Made by a program: the position numbers and the translations under genes. Source: Flavobacterium sp. MDT1-60 (GTDB lineage: Bacteria; Bacteroidota; Bacteroidia; Flavobacteriales; Flavobacteriaceae). Taken from it: 64,000 nt of DNA. Shown in pieces: positions 36,712 to 46,453 of the stretch. The notes under the pieces were generated by a model, which searched no databases, had not been told where the DNA came from, and saw only the letters and a program-made list of their open reading frames with translations. How positions within the stretch are numbered: the first letter of the stretch is position 1; each line of letters begins with the position of its first letter. Location of the stretch: assembly GCF_014844035.1 (NCBI RefSeq), contig NZ_CP062159.1, positions 3,782,001 through 3,846,000 of the forward strand, read 5' to 3'.

Positions 36712-38976
36712 ATGAATATCAAAGAAAAAAATGACAAAAAGGAAATAATCCTTTCGCAAGAACAAATCGTTCAAAATATCCAAAAAGAAAATCTTAATGT
36801 GGAACTTGATGTAGTAAATAATCCGGCTACATTTCAGAATAATAAAAAACATACCGCAAAAATCCATAACCTCAAGGAGCAGCTAAAAGCAAAAGAGCAG
36901 CTTCTAAACAATCATATCAATGCCATCAATACCTCAAATGGGTCGATAGAATTTGATCTTGAAGGTAATATCCTGAGTGCCAATAAGAATTTTCTTGAAA
37001 TTATGGGCTATAATGAAATTGATTTGCTCGGGAAACATCACAGCATCTTTGTTGATCCCTCCTATTCAAAATCAAATGCCTATCAATTGTTTTGGAGCAG
37101 CTTAAAAAAAGGAATTTATCAAAAAGATGAATTCATCCGGGTTGCTAAAAATGGTAAATTAATATGGCTTTTTGGCAGTTATAACCCCATTTTGGATACT
37201 TTGGGCAAACCCTATAAAATTTTAAAAATTGCCACAGATATTACGCTCGCAAAAACACAATTTTTGCAGTTGGCGGTTCAGGCGCAGGAAAAAGAAAAAA
37301 GGGCATCTGAATTAATCATAGCTAATAAAGAACTTGCTTTTCAAAATGCCGAAAAAGAAAAACGTGCCGCCGAACTAGTTGTAGCCAATAAGGAATTAAA
37401 ATTTCAGAACGAACAAAAAGAAAAACGGGCATCTGAACTCATCGTAGCCAATAAAGAACTTGCTTTTCAAAATAAAGAAAAGGAAAAACGTGCGGCTGAA
37501 TTAGTCATTGCCAATAAAGAATTAAAATTTCAAAACGAACAAAAAGAAAAACGGGCATCTGAACTCATCATAGCCAATAAAGAACTTGCTTTTCAAAATA
37601 AGGAAAAGGAAAAACGTGCGGCTGAATTGGTTATTGCCAATAAAGAATTAAAATTTCAAAACGAACAAAAAGAAAAACGGGCATCTGAACTCATCATAGC
37701 CAATAAAGAACTTGCTTTTCAAAATGAGGAAAAAGAAAAAAGGGCGGCTGAATTAGTTATTGCAAATAAAGAACTGAAGTTTCAGAACGAACAAAAAGAA
37801 AAAAGGGCATCTGAACTCATCATAGCCAATAAAGAACTTGCTTTTCAAAATAAGGAAAAGGAAAAACGTGCGGCTGAACTAGTTATCGCTAATAAAGAAT
37901 TAAAATTTCAAAACGAACAAAAAGAACAGCGGGCCAAGGAATTAATTATAGCTAATAAAGAACTTGCTTTTCAAAATAAGGAAAAAGAAAAACGTGCAGC
38001 TGAATTAGTTATTGCCAATAAAGAATTAAAATTTCAGAACGAACAAAAAGAAAAACGGGCATCTGAACTCATCATAGCCAATAAAGAACTTGCTATTCAG
38101 AGTAAGGAAAAAGAAAAACGTGCAGCTGAATTGATTATTGCAAATAAGAAATTAGCCGCTGAAAACATTCTGAAACAAAAAAGAAAAGTAGAGAAAGAGA
38201 AGCGAGCAGCGGAATTAATCGTTACCAATCGAGAACTTGCTTATCAGGAAAAACGAAGCAAAGAATTGACCCTGGCAAACGATGAACTCAAGAAAGCCCA
38301 GGAAGAGCTAGAGTCGTTTTCCTATTCTGTTTCGCATGATCTTCGTGCGCCAATACGTGCCATAAACGGCTATACACAAATTTTAATAGAGGATCATATT
38401 GATGCCATAGACGACGATGGAAAAAATGTTCTCCAAGCCATAGTAAAAAACTCCAATAAAATGGGAGTACTAATAGATGACTTATTGGCTTTTAGCAAAT
38501 TAGGTCGTAAACAAGTAGCTTCTATAAATATAAATATGGCAACACTATTAAGTACTGTTATAAGCGATATGATAATTGAAAAAGGCGAAAATACTCCAAT
38601 ATTCGAAATCGATGACCTCGCTCCTGCACACGGAGATCCATCACTTATCAAACAAGTATGGGTAAATTTAATTTCAAATGCAATCAAATATTCAAAATAT
38701 AAATCAGAAACCAGAATTAAGATAACATCAACTTCCAAAAATGATAAAATCATATATAGTATAAAAGATTGGGGATCAGGTTTTGACATGGAATATTATG
38801 ATAAATTATTCGGTGTCTTTCAGCGCCTGCACTCGCAGGAAGAGTTTTCAGGAACAGGCATAGGCCTTGCTATTGTACAAAAAATAGTAAACCGACACTA
38901 CGGAACAGTGTGGGCAGAATCAAAATTAGATGCAGGTGCAGTATTTTACTTTAGCCTGCCAGAAATAAAACATTAA
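36712..38976 (+). CDS. PAS histidine kinase with a very long repeated coiled-coil linker
   Basis: 754 residues from the ATG at 36712 (a GTG 18 codons upstream would add a hydrophobic stretch, but the ATG is preferred). A PAS domain (about 65-170) contains FDLEGNILSANKNFLEIMGYN and AKNGKLIWLFGSYNPILD. Residues 194 to about 515 are a tandem coiled coil. The kinase core follows: FSYSVSHDLRAPIRAINGY (HisKA with the phospho-His), WVNLISNAIKYSKY (N box), IKDWGSGFDMEYYDKLF and SGTGIGLAIVQKIV (G boxes). There is no transmembrane segment, so it is a cytoplasmic sensor. It is 10 nt ahead of a receiver gene, so the two are likely partners. The signal is unknown. Confidence 0.92.
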   Translation: MNIKEKNDKKEIILSQEQIVQNIQKENLNVELDVVNNPATFQNNKKHTAKIHNLKEQLKAKEQLLNNHINAINTSNGSIEFDLEGNILSANKNFLEIMGYNEIDLLGKHHSIFVDPSYSKSNAYQLFWSSLKKGIYQKDEFIRVAKNGKLIWLFGSYNPILDTLGKPYKILKIATDITLAKTQFLQLAVQAQEKEKRASELIIANKELAFQNAEKEKRAAELVVANKELKFQNEQKEKRASELIVANKELAFQNKEKEKRAAELVIANKELKFQNEQKEKRASELIIANKELAFQNKEKEKRAAELVIANKELKFQNEQKEKRASELIIANKELAFQNEEKEKRAAELVIANKELKFQNEQKEKRASELIIANKELAFQNKEKEKRAAELVIANKELKFQNEQKEQRAKELIIANKELAFQNKEKEKRAAELVIANKELKFQNEQKEKRASELIIANKELAIQSKEKEKRAAELIIANKKLAAENILKQKRKVEKEKRAAELIVTNRELAYQEKRSKELTLANDELKKAQEELESFSYSVSHDLRAPIRAINGYTQILIEDHIDAIDDDGKNVLQAIVKNSNKMGVLIDDLLAFSKLGRKQVASININMATLLSTVISDMIIEKGENTPIFEIDDLAPAHGDPSLIKQVWVNLISNAIKYSKYKSETRIKITSTSKNDKIIYSIKDWGSGFDMEYYDKLFGVFQRLHSQEEFSGTGIGLAIVQKIVNRHYGTVWAESKLDAGAVFYFSLPEIKH
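37291..38250 (+). repeat. 63-bp tandem repeat encoding about fifteen 21-residue heptad units
   Basis: Units 1-13 are exactly 63 bp (21 residues, three heptads), and units 14-15 are degenerate. Two unit types alternate: KEKRASELIIANKELAFQ and KEKRAAELVIANKELKFQ, each ending in a variable N-x-E/Q. The effective period is therefore 126 bp, and alternate copies are nearly identical in DNA. Copy-number change would keep frame and coiled-coil register. One related unit also occurs in the receiver-kinase gene at 39460. Confidence 0.95.
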
Positions 38977-38986
38977 AAGTAAAAAA

Positions 38987-39427
38987 ATGAACTACGACGA
39001 TATTGAAATTTTATTTGCCGAAGACAGCATGGAAGATGCTGTACTAACTATCCGCGCCTTAAATAAAAGCGGTTTTACAAACAAACTTTTACATGTAAAA
39101 GACGGAGCTGAAGCGCTTGATTTTATATACTGTAAAGGAATTTATTCAGACAGAAATCCTAAATCACATCCAAAACTTTTTCTTCTGGATTTAAAAATGC
39201 CAAAGATGTCCGGAATACAGGTGCTTGAAAAAGTTAAAAGTGATGCTGAACTTAAATCGATTCCGGTGGTTATACTGACCTCATCACAGGAGGATCCAGA
39301 TATAGCAAAATGTTATAGTCTGGGTGCCAACAGTTATATCGTGAAACCCGTAGACAGTAATAATTTTTTTAATGCCATAAAAGAAATGGGAATATACTGG
39401 ATGATACTCAGCCAGCCTGCTCTATAA
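38987..39427 (+). CDS. Single-domain response regulator (Rcp1-like)
   Basis: 146 residues. ILFAEDSMEDAVLT (acidic pocket), LLDLKMPKMSG (phospho-Asp), VVILTSSQEDPD (Thr/Ser) and YIVKPVDSNNF (Lys) define a receiver of the Rcp family, typically paired with phytochrome-like or PAS kinases. It starts 10 nt after the kinase gene and 32 nt before the receiver-kinase gene, so the three form one signalling operon, with this protein probably carrying phosphate between the two kinases. Confidence 0.92.
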   Translation: MNYDDIEILFAEDSMEDAVLTIRALNKSGFTNKLLHVKDGAEALDFIYCKGIYSDRNPKSHPKLFLLDLKMPKMSGIQVLEKVKSDAELKSIPVVILTSSQEDPDIAKCYSLGANSYIVKPVDSNNFFNAIKEMGIYWMILSQPAL

Positions 39428-39459
39428 ATTTAAAGCAAACGATTATTTAATATTAAACT

Positions 39460-40791
39460 ATGATTCCATATCAAATTAAAAAAGATATAAAAGTATTGCT
39501 ATTAGAAGACAATACTGCTGATGCGGACTTAATAATCAGACATTTGACAAAATCCGGATTGTCATTTAGCTCCAAAATAGTTGAATCAAGAAAAGTTTTT
39601 GAAGAATCACTTGATACTTTTTGCCCGGATATTATATTATCAGATTATTCGCTACCTGCATTTGATGCTGTTTCTGCCTTTAATATAATTAAAGAAAGAG
39701 CTCTTAAAATACCTTTTATACTTATTTCAGGTACTATTGGTGAGGAAAATGCTGTAATGCTTATAAAAGAAGGTGTAACAGATTATGTATCCAAAAATAA
39801 TTTTTCATCCTTAATGCAAAAAATTACGCGCGCGCTTAAAGAAGCTGAGGAAGTAATTGAAAAAGAAGATTTGCTTAAAAGATTAAAAACACAGACTGCA
39901 GCACTACTAATAGCTAATCAGGAATTGGAATTTCAAAATGCTGAAAAGGAAAAAAGGGCTATTGAATTACTTTATGCTAATAAAGAACTGCTTGCATTCA
40001 ATTTTATATCAAGCCATGATCTTCAGGAGCCACTTCGAAAAATTCAGATTTTCATTTCAATTATGATGGATAAAGAAATGAAAACCATGTCTGAGGACGG
40101 AAAAAACAATTTGAATCGTATACATGTTGCTGCAACAAGAATGAGACAACTCATTGAAGATTTGATGGATTTTTCAAGAGTTAGTGCAGTAGATCATCAA
40201 TATGAAATGAGTGATTTGCAGGATATTATTGAAGATGTAAAATCAGAACTTATTGATACGATTCATCACAAAAAAGCTGTTTTTGAAATAAATGGATTAA
40301 TGCCTGTCAATATAATGACCTTTCAATTTAGACAGCTTATTTACAATTTAATGAGCAACTCACTAAAGTTCTCCATACCTGAAGTTCCGCTCCAAATTAC
40401 GATACAATCTGTCATTCTTAAAAATGAAGAGTTCAGAGCTCTTAATCTGCCAAACAGCCCGCAAATCTGTGATTACTGGAACCTTAGTTTTCAGGATAAC
40501 GGAATTGGTTTTGAAGCGCAGTACAATCAAAATATCTTCCTGATCTTTCAAAGACTCCATCACACCGAAGATTATTCCGGAACAGGAATTGGTTTAGCCA
40601 TAGTAAAGAAGATTGTAGAGAACCACAACGGAATTATAACTGCCGACGGTAATTTAAATAAGGGTGTGACATTTAACATCTACATCCCCATTAATGAAAG
40701 CTTTAAGAAAATCCCGGAAGATTTGAAATCCAAAAAACAATCTGCTAAAGTATTGAGTAATGATTTAAAAAACGAATATGAAATGCATTAG
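39460..40791 (+). CDS. Receiver-histidine kinase hybrid
   Basis: 443 residues. An N-terminal receiver (IKVLLLEDNTADADLI, IILSDYSLPAFDA, FILISGTIGEENA, DYVSKNNFSSL, about 10-130). Then a short coiled coil with one heptad unit like those of the upstream kinase (FQNAEKEKRAIELLYANKEL). Then HisKA (FISSHDLQEPLRKIQIFI) and HATPase (LIYNLMSNSLKFSIPE, FQDNGIGFEAQYNQNIFLIFQRLHH, SGTGIGLAIVKKIV). It is cytoplasmic, with no output domain. The receiver can accept phosphate from the first kinase, suggesting a relay within the operon. The final target is not in the window. Confidence 0.92.
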   Translation: MIPYQIKKDIKVLLLEDNTADADLIIRHLTKSGLSFSSKIVESRKVFEESLDTFCPDIILSDYSLPAFDAVSAFNIIKERALKIPFILISGTIGEENAVMLIKEGVTDYVSKNNFSSLMQKITRALKEAEEVIEKEDLLKRLKTQTAALLIANQELEFQNAEKEKRAIELLYANKELLAFNFISSHDLQEPLRKIQIFISIMMDKEMKTMSEDGKNNLNRIHVAATRMRQLIEDLMDFSRVSAVDHQYEMSDLQDIIEDVKSELIDTIHHKKAVFEINGLMPVNIMTFQFRQLIYNLMSNSLKFSIPEVPLQITIQSVILKNEEFRALNLPNSPQICDYWNLSFQDNGIGFEAQYNQNIFLIFQRLHHTEDYSGTGIGLAIVKKIVENHNGIITADGNLNKGVTFNIYIPINESFKKIPEDLKSKKQSAKVLSNDLKNEYEMH

Positions 40792-41045
40792 TTTCCATAT
40801 CGGTTACAATTTTTAAGTCAACCAGATAACCTGAATATTTTTTGATTTCTTTTAATTAATCTTCTAAATCGGCTTATGCATATTCAACTAAAATTAATTA
40901 AATTAGCTAAAGAAATAGTATTTAATCAGATAAGAATTGTCAAAATCATTTGAAAAAGATCTAATATCTGCAATACTATATTTCAAAAGAATACTTATTA
41001 TATTAGTTGAATACAACATTAAATTTCCTCTTATAAATTAAAAGA

Positions 41046-42620
41046 ATGCTTGACGACTTCCCATTTTATCTTGGTATATTACTAGTTATTTTATTGCTGA
41101 TTATGATAGCAAATAAAATAAAAATAGCTTATCCTATTTTATTGGTATTAGCGGGACTAGCCATTAGTTTTATTCCTGGTGTACCTGTAATCAATATCGA
41201 ACCTGAACTCATATTTTTTATTTTCCTGCCACCTCTCTTATATGAAGCCGCCTGGACCGTTTCGTGGAAAGAAATGTGGCGTTGGCGAAGAATTATTACC
41301 AGTTTTGCTTTTGTTGTCGTTTTTCTGTCGGCACTTTCAGTAGCACTTGTTGCTAATTATTTTATTCCGGGTTTTTCATTAGCACTGGGTTTTGTATTGG
41401 GTGGAATTATATCTCCGCCAGATGCAGTCAGTGCGGGTGCTATTTTAAAATTCGTTAAAGTACCAAAAGCAATTTCGTCTATATTAGAAGGCGAAAGTTT
41501 ATTGAATGATGCGTCTTCCTTAATTATTTTCAGATTTGCTATGATCGCTGTTGCAACAGAACAGTTTATATTTTACAAGGCCGCTACAAGTTTTAGCTGG
41601 ATGATTATTGGCGGAGTAGCCATAGGATTACTAATTGGATGGCTTTTTATGAAAGCCCATAAATATTTACCTACTGACGCCAATGCAGATATTGTTCTTA
41701 GTCTGCTTACACCCTATATTATTTATCTCGCTGCCGAAGAAGTTCACTGTTCAGGGGTTCTGGCTGTGGTAAGCGGAGGTTTGCTTTTATCAAATAACAG
41801 ACACCGTTTTCTTAACAGCAAATCTCGTTTGCGTGGTGTAAATGTTTGGGAGAGTTTCTGTTTTATATTAAATGGATTCGTTTTTATGCTTATAGGGTTA
41901 GATTTACCGCAAATTACGAAAGGCCTTGAAGACGTAAGTCTTCCCTCAGCTATTGGATATGGAATACTTATTACAATTGTATTGATAGTAAGCAGAATGC
42001 TTTCTTCGTATGGAGCTGTAGTAGTAACATTGATTGCCCGTAACTTCATCACTGTAGCTGACACGAGAAACCCTGGTATAAAAACACCTTTTATACTTGG
42101 CTGGACTGGAATGCGCGGTGTTGTTTCTTTGGCGGCAGCATTATCAATACCGGTTTATTTGAATAACGGAAATGGTTTTCCACAACGAAACCTTATTTTG
42201 TTTATTACTTTTATTGTTATTCTTCTCACTTTGGTAATTCAGGGGTTAACGTTACCTTACTTTATCAGAAAAATTAATCTTACAGATATTTATGATCCAA
42301 TACCACGTGAAGAAGCCTACAATACATTGCGAAAAGAATTAGCTGAACACGCTATAAATTATCTAAAAACACATTATAGTGGTGAAGTTGAAAACAATAC
42401 ACCGTTACAGCATCTAATTCAGAAATGGGAACTTCACAGCAATGGAATAGATGACGAATCTATTGGAGAAGAACTTAAAGTTATTTATATCGATCTGTTA
42501 AACGAACAAAGACAATGGCTGATCAATAAAAATAAGGAAGATCAAACCTTAGATGAATCTATAATCAGAAGGCAAATGCATTATTTGGATATTGAAGAAG
42601 AAAAGTTGCGCTTTCTTTAG
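41046..42620 (+). CDS. CPA1-family Na+/H+ antiporter
   Basis: 524 residues with about 12 membrane helices. The CPA1 core is clear: FIFLPPLLYEAAW, GGIISPPDAVSAGAILKFVKVPK and EGESLLNDASSLIIFRFA, which holds the ion-binding N-D pair, then CSGVLAVVSGGLLLSN and WTGMRGVVSLAAALSIP. A cytoplasmic tail of about 100 residues, charged and helical, ends in HYLDIEEEKLRFL. It exports Na+ (or K+) for protons at the inner membrane, for pH and salt homeostasis. Monocistronic; no consensus promoter was found in the 254-bp gap before it. Confidence 0.92.
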   Translation: MLDDFPFYLGILLVILLLIMIANKIKIAYPILLVLAGLAISFIPGVPVINIEPELIFFIFLPPLLYEAAWTVSWKEMWRWRRIITSFAFVVVFLSALSVALVANYFIPGFSLALGFVLGGIISPPDAVSAGAILKFVKVPKAISSILEGESLLNDASSLIIFRFAMIAVATEQFIFYKAATSFSWMIIGGVAIGLLIGWLFMKAHKYLPTDANADIVLSLLTPYIIYLAAEEVHCSGVLAVVSGGLLLSNNRHRFLNSKSRLRGVNVWESFCFILNGFVFMLIGLDLPQITKGLEDVSLPSAIGYGILITIVLIVSRMLSSYGAVVVTLIARNFITVADTRNPGIKTPFILGWTGMRGVVSLAAALSIPVYLNNGNGFPQRNLILFITFIVILLTLVIQGLTLPYFIRKINLTDIYDPIPREEAYNTLRKELAEHAINYLKTHYSGEVENNTPLQHLIQKWELHSNGIDDESIGEELKVIYIDLLNEQRQWLINKNKEDQTLDESIIRRQMHYLDIEEEKLRFL

Positions 42621-42673
42621 TACTATACCTATTCTTAAATTTAAAGAAAGAACTTCTGGTATTTAGAAAAGCG

Positions 42674-42695
42674 GTTTCATTTTATAAAATGAAAC
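42674..42695. terminator. Hairpin after the antiporter gene
   Basis: GTTTCATTTTA and TAAAATGAAAC form a perfect 22-bp palindrome between convergent genes. It lacks a strong T tail. Confidence 0.5.
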
Positions 42696-42731
42696 AATAA
42701 TTGGTGACTGTAATTCAAACAGATCAAAAAT

Positions 42732-42971
42732 CTAAACTTTCTTTAATAAATAAAACAGTATTTCCTCTTCAAGTTCTTTTGATAAATTTTCGCATTTTAA
42801 TTTTTGATTAAAACTTTTTTCAAATTTTTTCTTGAGCTTTTCTGTTTTTATTTTACTATGACAATAGTCGTCGCAGATTGTTTTGAATTTATCATCAACG
42901 AGATATAGAATTTTAATGGATTCCATAAACTCAGCAAATTTCGCACTATAAAGTTCTTCAGGGATCGACAT
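42732..42971 (-). CDS. Small helical protein of unknown function
   Basis: 79 residues, no signal peptide or membrane helix, highly charged and helical: AKFAEFMESIKILYLVDDKF, KTEKLKKKFEKSF, then SKELEEEILFYLLKKV. Two cysteines and a histidine occur in CDDYCHSK. I do not recognise it. It is convergent with the antiporter gene and has no operon partner. Coding status rests on composition and length only. Confidence 0.5.
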   Translation of the reverse strand: MSIPEELYSAKFAEFMESIKILYLVDDKFKTICDDYCHSKIKTEKLKKKFEKSFNQKLKCENLSKELEEEILFYLLKKV

Positions 42972-43168
42972 ATCTTATTTGGTTTTAAATACATAACACA
43001 TCTAAGTTACAATTATAGTAAAGAAGTATTTAAGTAAAGATGTTTCAATCTATAACTTGAAACAACTACAATAAATTTCTGACTACTATAACTGACTAAA
43101 TAGTTTGTACAAAGACCCTGTCTCGCTGATTTGTAATCTTAAAAAAGAATACTATCGGAAAAATATAT

Positions 43169-43218
43169 AAACTATAACGAGAAAACTCCACTAAAAATAA
43201 TGGAGCTTCTGTAGTTTT
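43169..43218. terminator. Terminator downstream of the first alpha/beta hydrolase
   Basis: An imperfect hairpin with the CTCCA/TGGAG core and outer AACTA/TAGTT pairing, flanked by T-rich sequence just beyond the stop at 43239 (minus-strand reading). Confidence 0.55.
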
Positions 43219-43238
43219 TATTCTTTAATTCCTTCTTT

Positions 43239-44060
43239 TTAAGGCTTTATAAAAGCCAAAATATCTGCATTAATAGTTGGTGCATCTGTTGTTGGCATTC
43301 CATGGCATAAACCAGGGTATGTGATTAATTTTCCGTTTTTCAAAAGTTCAGCTGCTCTTAAAGCCGTAGTCGCATAGGGAACAATTTGGTCATCTTCGCC
43401 ATGCAGTACTAATACCGGCATTTCCACACTTTTTAAATCTTCAGTAAAATCGGTTTCTGAGAATGCTTTTATACAGTCATAATGCGCCTTAATTCCTCCC
43501 ATCATTCCCTGACGCCACCAATTGTCCTGAATACCTTTTACCACCTTCGCTCCTTCTCTATTATAACCGTAAAACGGAAAAGTTATATCATGATAAAATT
43601 GCGATCTGTTGTTGGCCGTATTAAAACGGATATCATCAAATACTGCTAATGGAACTCCGTTTGGATTATTGTCATCTACAATCATATAAGGCGTTACTGC
43701 ACTTATAAGTACTACTTTTGACACTCTGTTTTTGCCATATTTTGCTACATATCGTATGGCTTCACCACCTCCCGTTGAATGACCAATGTGTATTGCATCT
43801 TTTAAATCTAAAAATGCAGTAAGTTCTGCCACATCAGCGGCATAAGTGTTCATCTCATTCCCTGCATAGGTTTGGGCAGATCTTCCGTGTCCGCGTCTGT
43901 CATGGGCGATTACCCTAAATCCCTGATCCAGAAAAAACATCATTTGTGTGTCCCAGTCATCTGCTGACAATGGCCAGCCGTGATGAAAAAAAATAGGTTG
44001 CCCTGTTCCCCAATCTTTATAATAAAGTTCTGTTCCGTCTTTTAATGTAAACTTGCTCAT
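43239..44060 (-). CDS. Alpha/beta hydrolase, chloroperoxidase/arylesterase-like
   Basis: 273 residues, the usual length for the non-haem haloperoxidase/esterase group. Oxyanion loop FFHHGWPLSADDW, nucleophile S95 in IGHSTGGGE, acid Asp in VLHGEDDQIVP and His in GLCHGMPTT complete the triad. HDRRGHGRS is also typical. These cytoplasmic enzymes hydrolyse esters and can show perhydrolase activity. It is followed on the same strand by nothing close, and preceded by another hydrolase 80 bp away. Natural substrate unknown. Confidence 0.9.
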   Translation of the reverse strand: MSKFTLKDGTELYYKDWGTGQPIFFHHGWPLSADDWDTQMMFFLDQGFRVIAHDRRGHGRSAQTYAGNEMNTYAADVAELTAFLDLKDAIHIGHSTGGGEAIRYVAKYGKNRVSKVVLISAVTPYMIVDDNNPNGVPLAVFDDIRFNTANNRSQFYHDITFPFYGYNREGAKVVKGIQDNWWRQGMMGGIKAHYDCIKAFSETDFTEDLKSVEMPVLVLHGEDDQIVPYATTALRAAELLKNGKLITYPGLCHGMPTTDAPTINADILAFIKP

Positions 44061-44140
44061 TTTACTTTCTTTTAATGTTTATAAATGATTTAAAATTGAA
44101 TCTGACTTTTTTAATCTAAGTTACTCCCCCTTACAAAAAA

Positions 44141-44911
44141 TTATAGTTTTTCATACCAGTCTAAAATATAGTCTGCCACCACATCCCATCCTTTTTCTCC
44201 GCATATAAAGTGACTTTTGCCCTCAAAAATCTTTAAATCGACACGACTGTTTTTGTCTTTGTATTTATTTGCCAAGGTTGTTGTAAGCGATGGTGGAAAA
44301 ATATTGTCGCTGCCACCACCAATAAATAGAATCGGTTCATGCGACTTTCCAAAATCAATATTAGAAAAAGAGTTTAGAACCAATTCCCTACTGACTTTAA
44401 AACTTTCAGGCACTGCAAAACTTTCAAAAGCATACCCTCTTTCATCAGAAGGTGTCGTGTTGAAAAAACATTTGTCATACCATTCCCGGCTTCCCATAAA
44501 ATAGTCTTTACCGGAAAAAAAACCAAATGCAGGCAGTACTGATTTTAATGTTTGAAGGGGAGGAAATACATTTTTGGGAGGTGCACCATCTATACTTACA
44601 GCTGCAGCTGCCTTACCCAATTCTAACAATTTCATGGCTGCCATTCCAGCCATAGAATGTCCAATAATTAATGGTTTTTCAGGCAGGCTATCGATCAGTT
44701 TCGAAATGTTGTCAACCACATCTATAAACCCTGTTTTAATAAGTGCAGGATGTACCTGATTTCTTAAAGCTGTAGGGTTTCCTTCATGCCCCGGATTAGC
44801 TGGTGTATAAACCGTATACCCTTTTTGTTCATAATGGCTTTTCCAATTTGTCCAGGTAACATCATTTACAAAGTTTCCATGAATCAGAATTATTGATTTT
44901 GTTTTTGTCAT
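44141..44911 (-). CDS. Alpha/beta hydrolase
   Basis: 256 residues. LIHGNFVNDVTWTNW (oxyanion region), the nucleophile elbow IIGHSMAGMAAM, an Asp in FIGGGSDNIFPPS and a His in FEGKSHFICGEKGW form a plausible triad. The protein has no signal peptide and is distinct from its neighbour at 43239. Substrate unknown. The two hydrolase genes may form an operon (80-bp gap) but no shared promoter was identified. Confidence 0.88.
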   Translation of the reverse strand: MTKTKSIILIHGNFVNDVTWTNWKSHYEQKGYTVYTPANPGHEGNPTALRNQVHPALIKTGFIDVVDNISKLIDSLPEKPLIIGHSMAGMAAMKLLELGKAAAAVSIDGAPPKNVFPPLQTLKSVLPAFGFFSGKDYFMGSREWYDKCFFNTTPSDERGYAFESFAVPESFKVSRELVLNSFSNIDFGKSHEPILFIGGGSDNIFPPSLTTTLANKYKDKNSRVDLKIFEGKSHFICGEKGWDVVADYILDWYEKL

Positions 44912-45314
44912 ACGATTAAATATTTAATGAGTAATAAAATATTGCCTATGATAAGTTTACGTTTTATTGACCGTTCTAAAAATTGCTTTTTTTAATAAAT
45001 CAATAAATTTTACTGCCTTGAAGAAAGGGAAGCAATCAACGTACCCAAGATACAAATAACTTATTACCAACAAGTTAAATAAAATACATTTTTTATTTTT
45101 TACTACATTTCGTTAATTAATACAAATTTTAACGAAATATAAAAAGAAGTAAAAAGCAATCTATTCTCCTCGATCCTTGATTAAATATTTTCGATAATAC
45201 TCTAAAAGAATACTAAGTTTTATTCATTAAAATTTACTTTAATAATTAACTGTAACATTATCAACTACTAAACGTCTTATTAAAAGTTTAAAAAAAGATT
45301 TAAACCTCTAAAAG
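44912..45314. other. 403-bp divergent gap
   Basis: AT-rich promoter region between the hydrolase pair and two membrane-protein genes. I see no TAnnTTTG promoter, palindrome or hidden gene. Confidence 0.4.
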
Positions 45315-45749
45315 ATGAAAAAAACTATTCTTGAAGATTTCAAAATCAATGCCAAAATTAAACTTGCCTTTTTATGGGCATCCGTTACATTTTTATATCT
45401 CTACGGCGACTATTTCGAACTTTATGTACCTGGCAAAACAGCAGGTATTATTGACGGAAGCAGTTTACTTAACAATCCCCAAAAATTATTTCTAGCTTCT
45501 TTATTATTAGCAATTCCGGCACTAATGGTCGGTTTGTCAGTTTCATTAAAACCAATAATAAACAAATGGCTTAATATTATATTTGGTCTCTTTTTTACAG
45601 CTATTATGCTGTTAATTGCAGTGACGTCAATTTCAGAATGGAGATCTTTTTATGTTTTATACGCAATTATAGAAAGTATACTTACTTCAATAATTGTCTG
45701 GAAAGCTTTTAATTGGCCTAAACAAACTAACTTACAAGAAACCATCTAA
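45315..45749 (+). CDS. DUF6326-like four-helix membrane protein
   Basis: 144 residues with four hydrophobic helices (IKLAFLWASVTFLYLYGDYFELY, LFLASLLLAIPALMVGLSVSL, LNIIFGLFFTAIMLLIAVTSI and YVLYAIIESILTSIIVWKAF). The pattern YLYGDYFELYVPGKTAGIIDG is the hallmark of a small uncharacterised family. It lies 11 nt before a second membrane-protein gene, so they form an operon. No function is known. Confidence 0.7.
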   Translation: MKKTILEDFKINAKIKLAFLWASVTFLYLYGDYFELYVPGKTAGIIDGSSLLNNPQKLFLASLLLAIPALMVGLSVSLKPIINKWLNIIFGLFFTAIMLLIAVTSISEWRSFYVLYAIIESILTSIIVWKAFNWPKQTNLQETI

Positions 45750-45760
45750 ATAATCTCAAA

Positions 45761-46453
45761 ATGGCATCAAATAAAAAAAAGGCCAGAATTGCCGGTTTAC
45801 TCTATCTCGTTGTTGTGTTAACTGGTTTTTTCAGCCTGGCTTATGTACCTTCTAAACTTATTTTTTGGGATAATCCAACGGAAACTTTTAATGCGATAAA
45901 AGCATCTCAAACGCTTTTCAGATTTGGAATTGTAAGTGGTATAATCTGTTATATTTTCTTTTTAATGTTACCTGTTGCGCTTTATAAACTCCTTGCGCCG
46001 GTCAATGAATTATACGCAAAATTGATGGTTCTTTTAGCCATAATTAGTGTTCCTGTTTCATTTTTAAATATCCAGAATAAATTCAGTGTTCTGTCTCTCA
46101 TCAATGGCGAAAATGATACTGTTTTTACAAATGAACAATTGCAATCTCAGGTAATGTTTTATCTCAATCAATATGATAATGGTATTTTAATGGTTTCAAT
46201 ATTTTGGGGACTGTGGTTATTTCCGTTTGGTTATTTAGTTTACAAGTCAGGTTTTTTACCTACAATTTTTGGGGTTTTATTGATAATGGGATGTTTTGGT
46301 TACCTCATAAATTTTTTCGGTAATACTTTAATCCCTGGTTACTCTGATTTTGGTTTCTCTAAATATATAAGAATCCCTTCGGCCTTAGGAGAAATTGGAA
46401 TCTGTTTGTGGCTCCTTATTATTGGCGCAAAAGAAAAGACTGCATTAACATAA
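45761..46453 (+). CDS. DUF4386-family membrane protein
   Basis: 230 residues, six predicted membrane helices. The start KKKARIAGLLYLVVVLTGFFSLAYVPSKL is typical of the DUF4386 family. Later helices include IIFGVLLIMGCFGYLINFF-like and IRIPSALGEIGICLWLLIIGAK segments. It is translated from the same operon as the preceding DUF6326-like gene. Unknown function; such pairs are frequent in Bacteroidota and Firmicutes accessory regions. Confidence 0.78.
   Translation: MASNKKKARIAGLLYLVVVLTGFFSLAYVPSKLIFWDNPTETFNAIKASQTLFRFGIVSGIICYIFFLMLPVALYKLLAPVNELYAKLMVLLAIISVPVSFLNIQNKFSVLSLINGENDTVFTNEQLQSQVMFYLNQYDNGILMVSIFWGLWLFPFGYLVYKSGFLPTIFGVLLIMGCFGYLINFFGNTLIPGYSDFGFSKYIRIPSALGEIGICLWLLIIGAKEKTALT

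Noticed and set aside
37291..38250. Repeat array resembling a CRISPR
   Set aside because: Units are contiguous 63-bp in-frame coding repeats without spacers.
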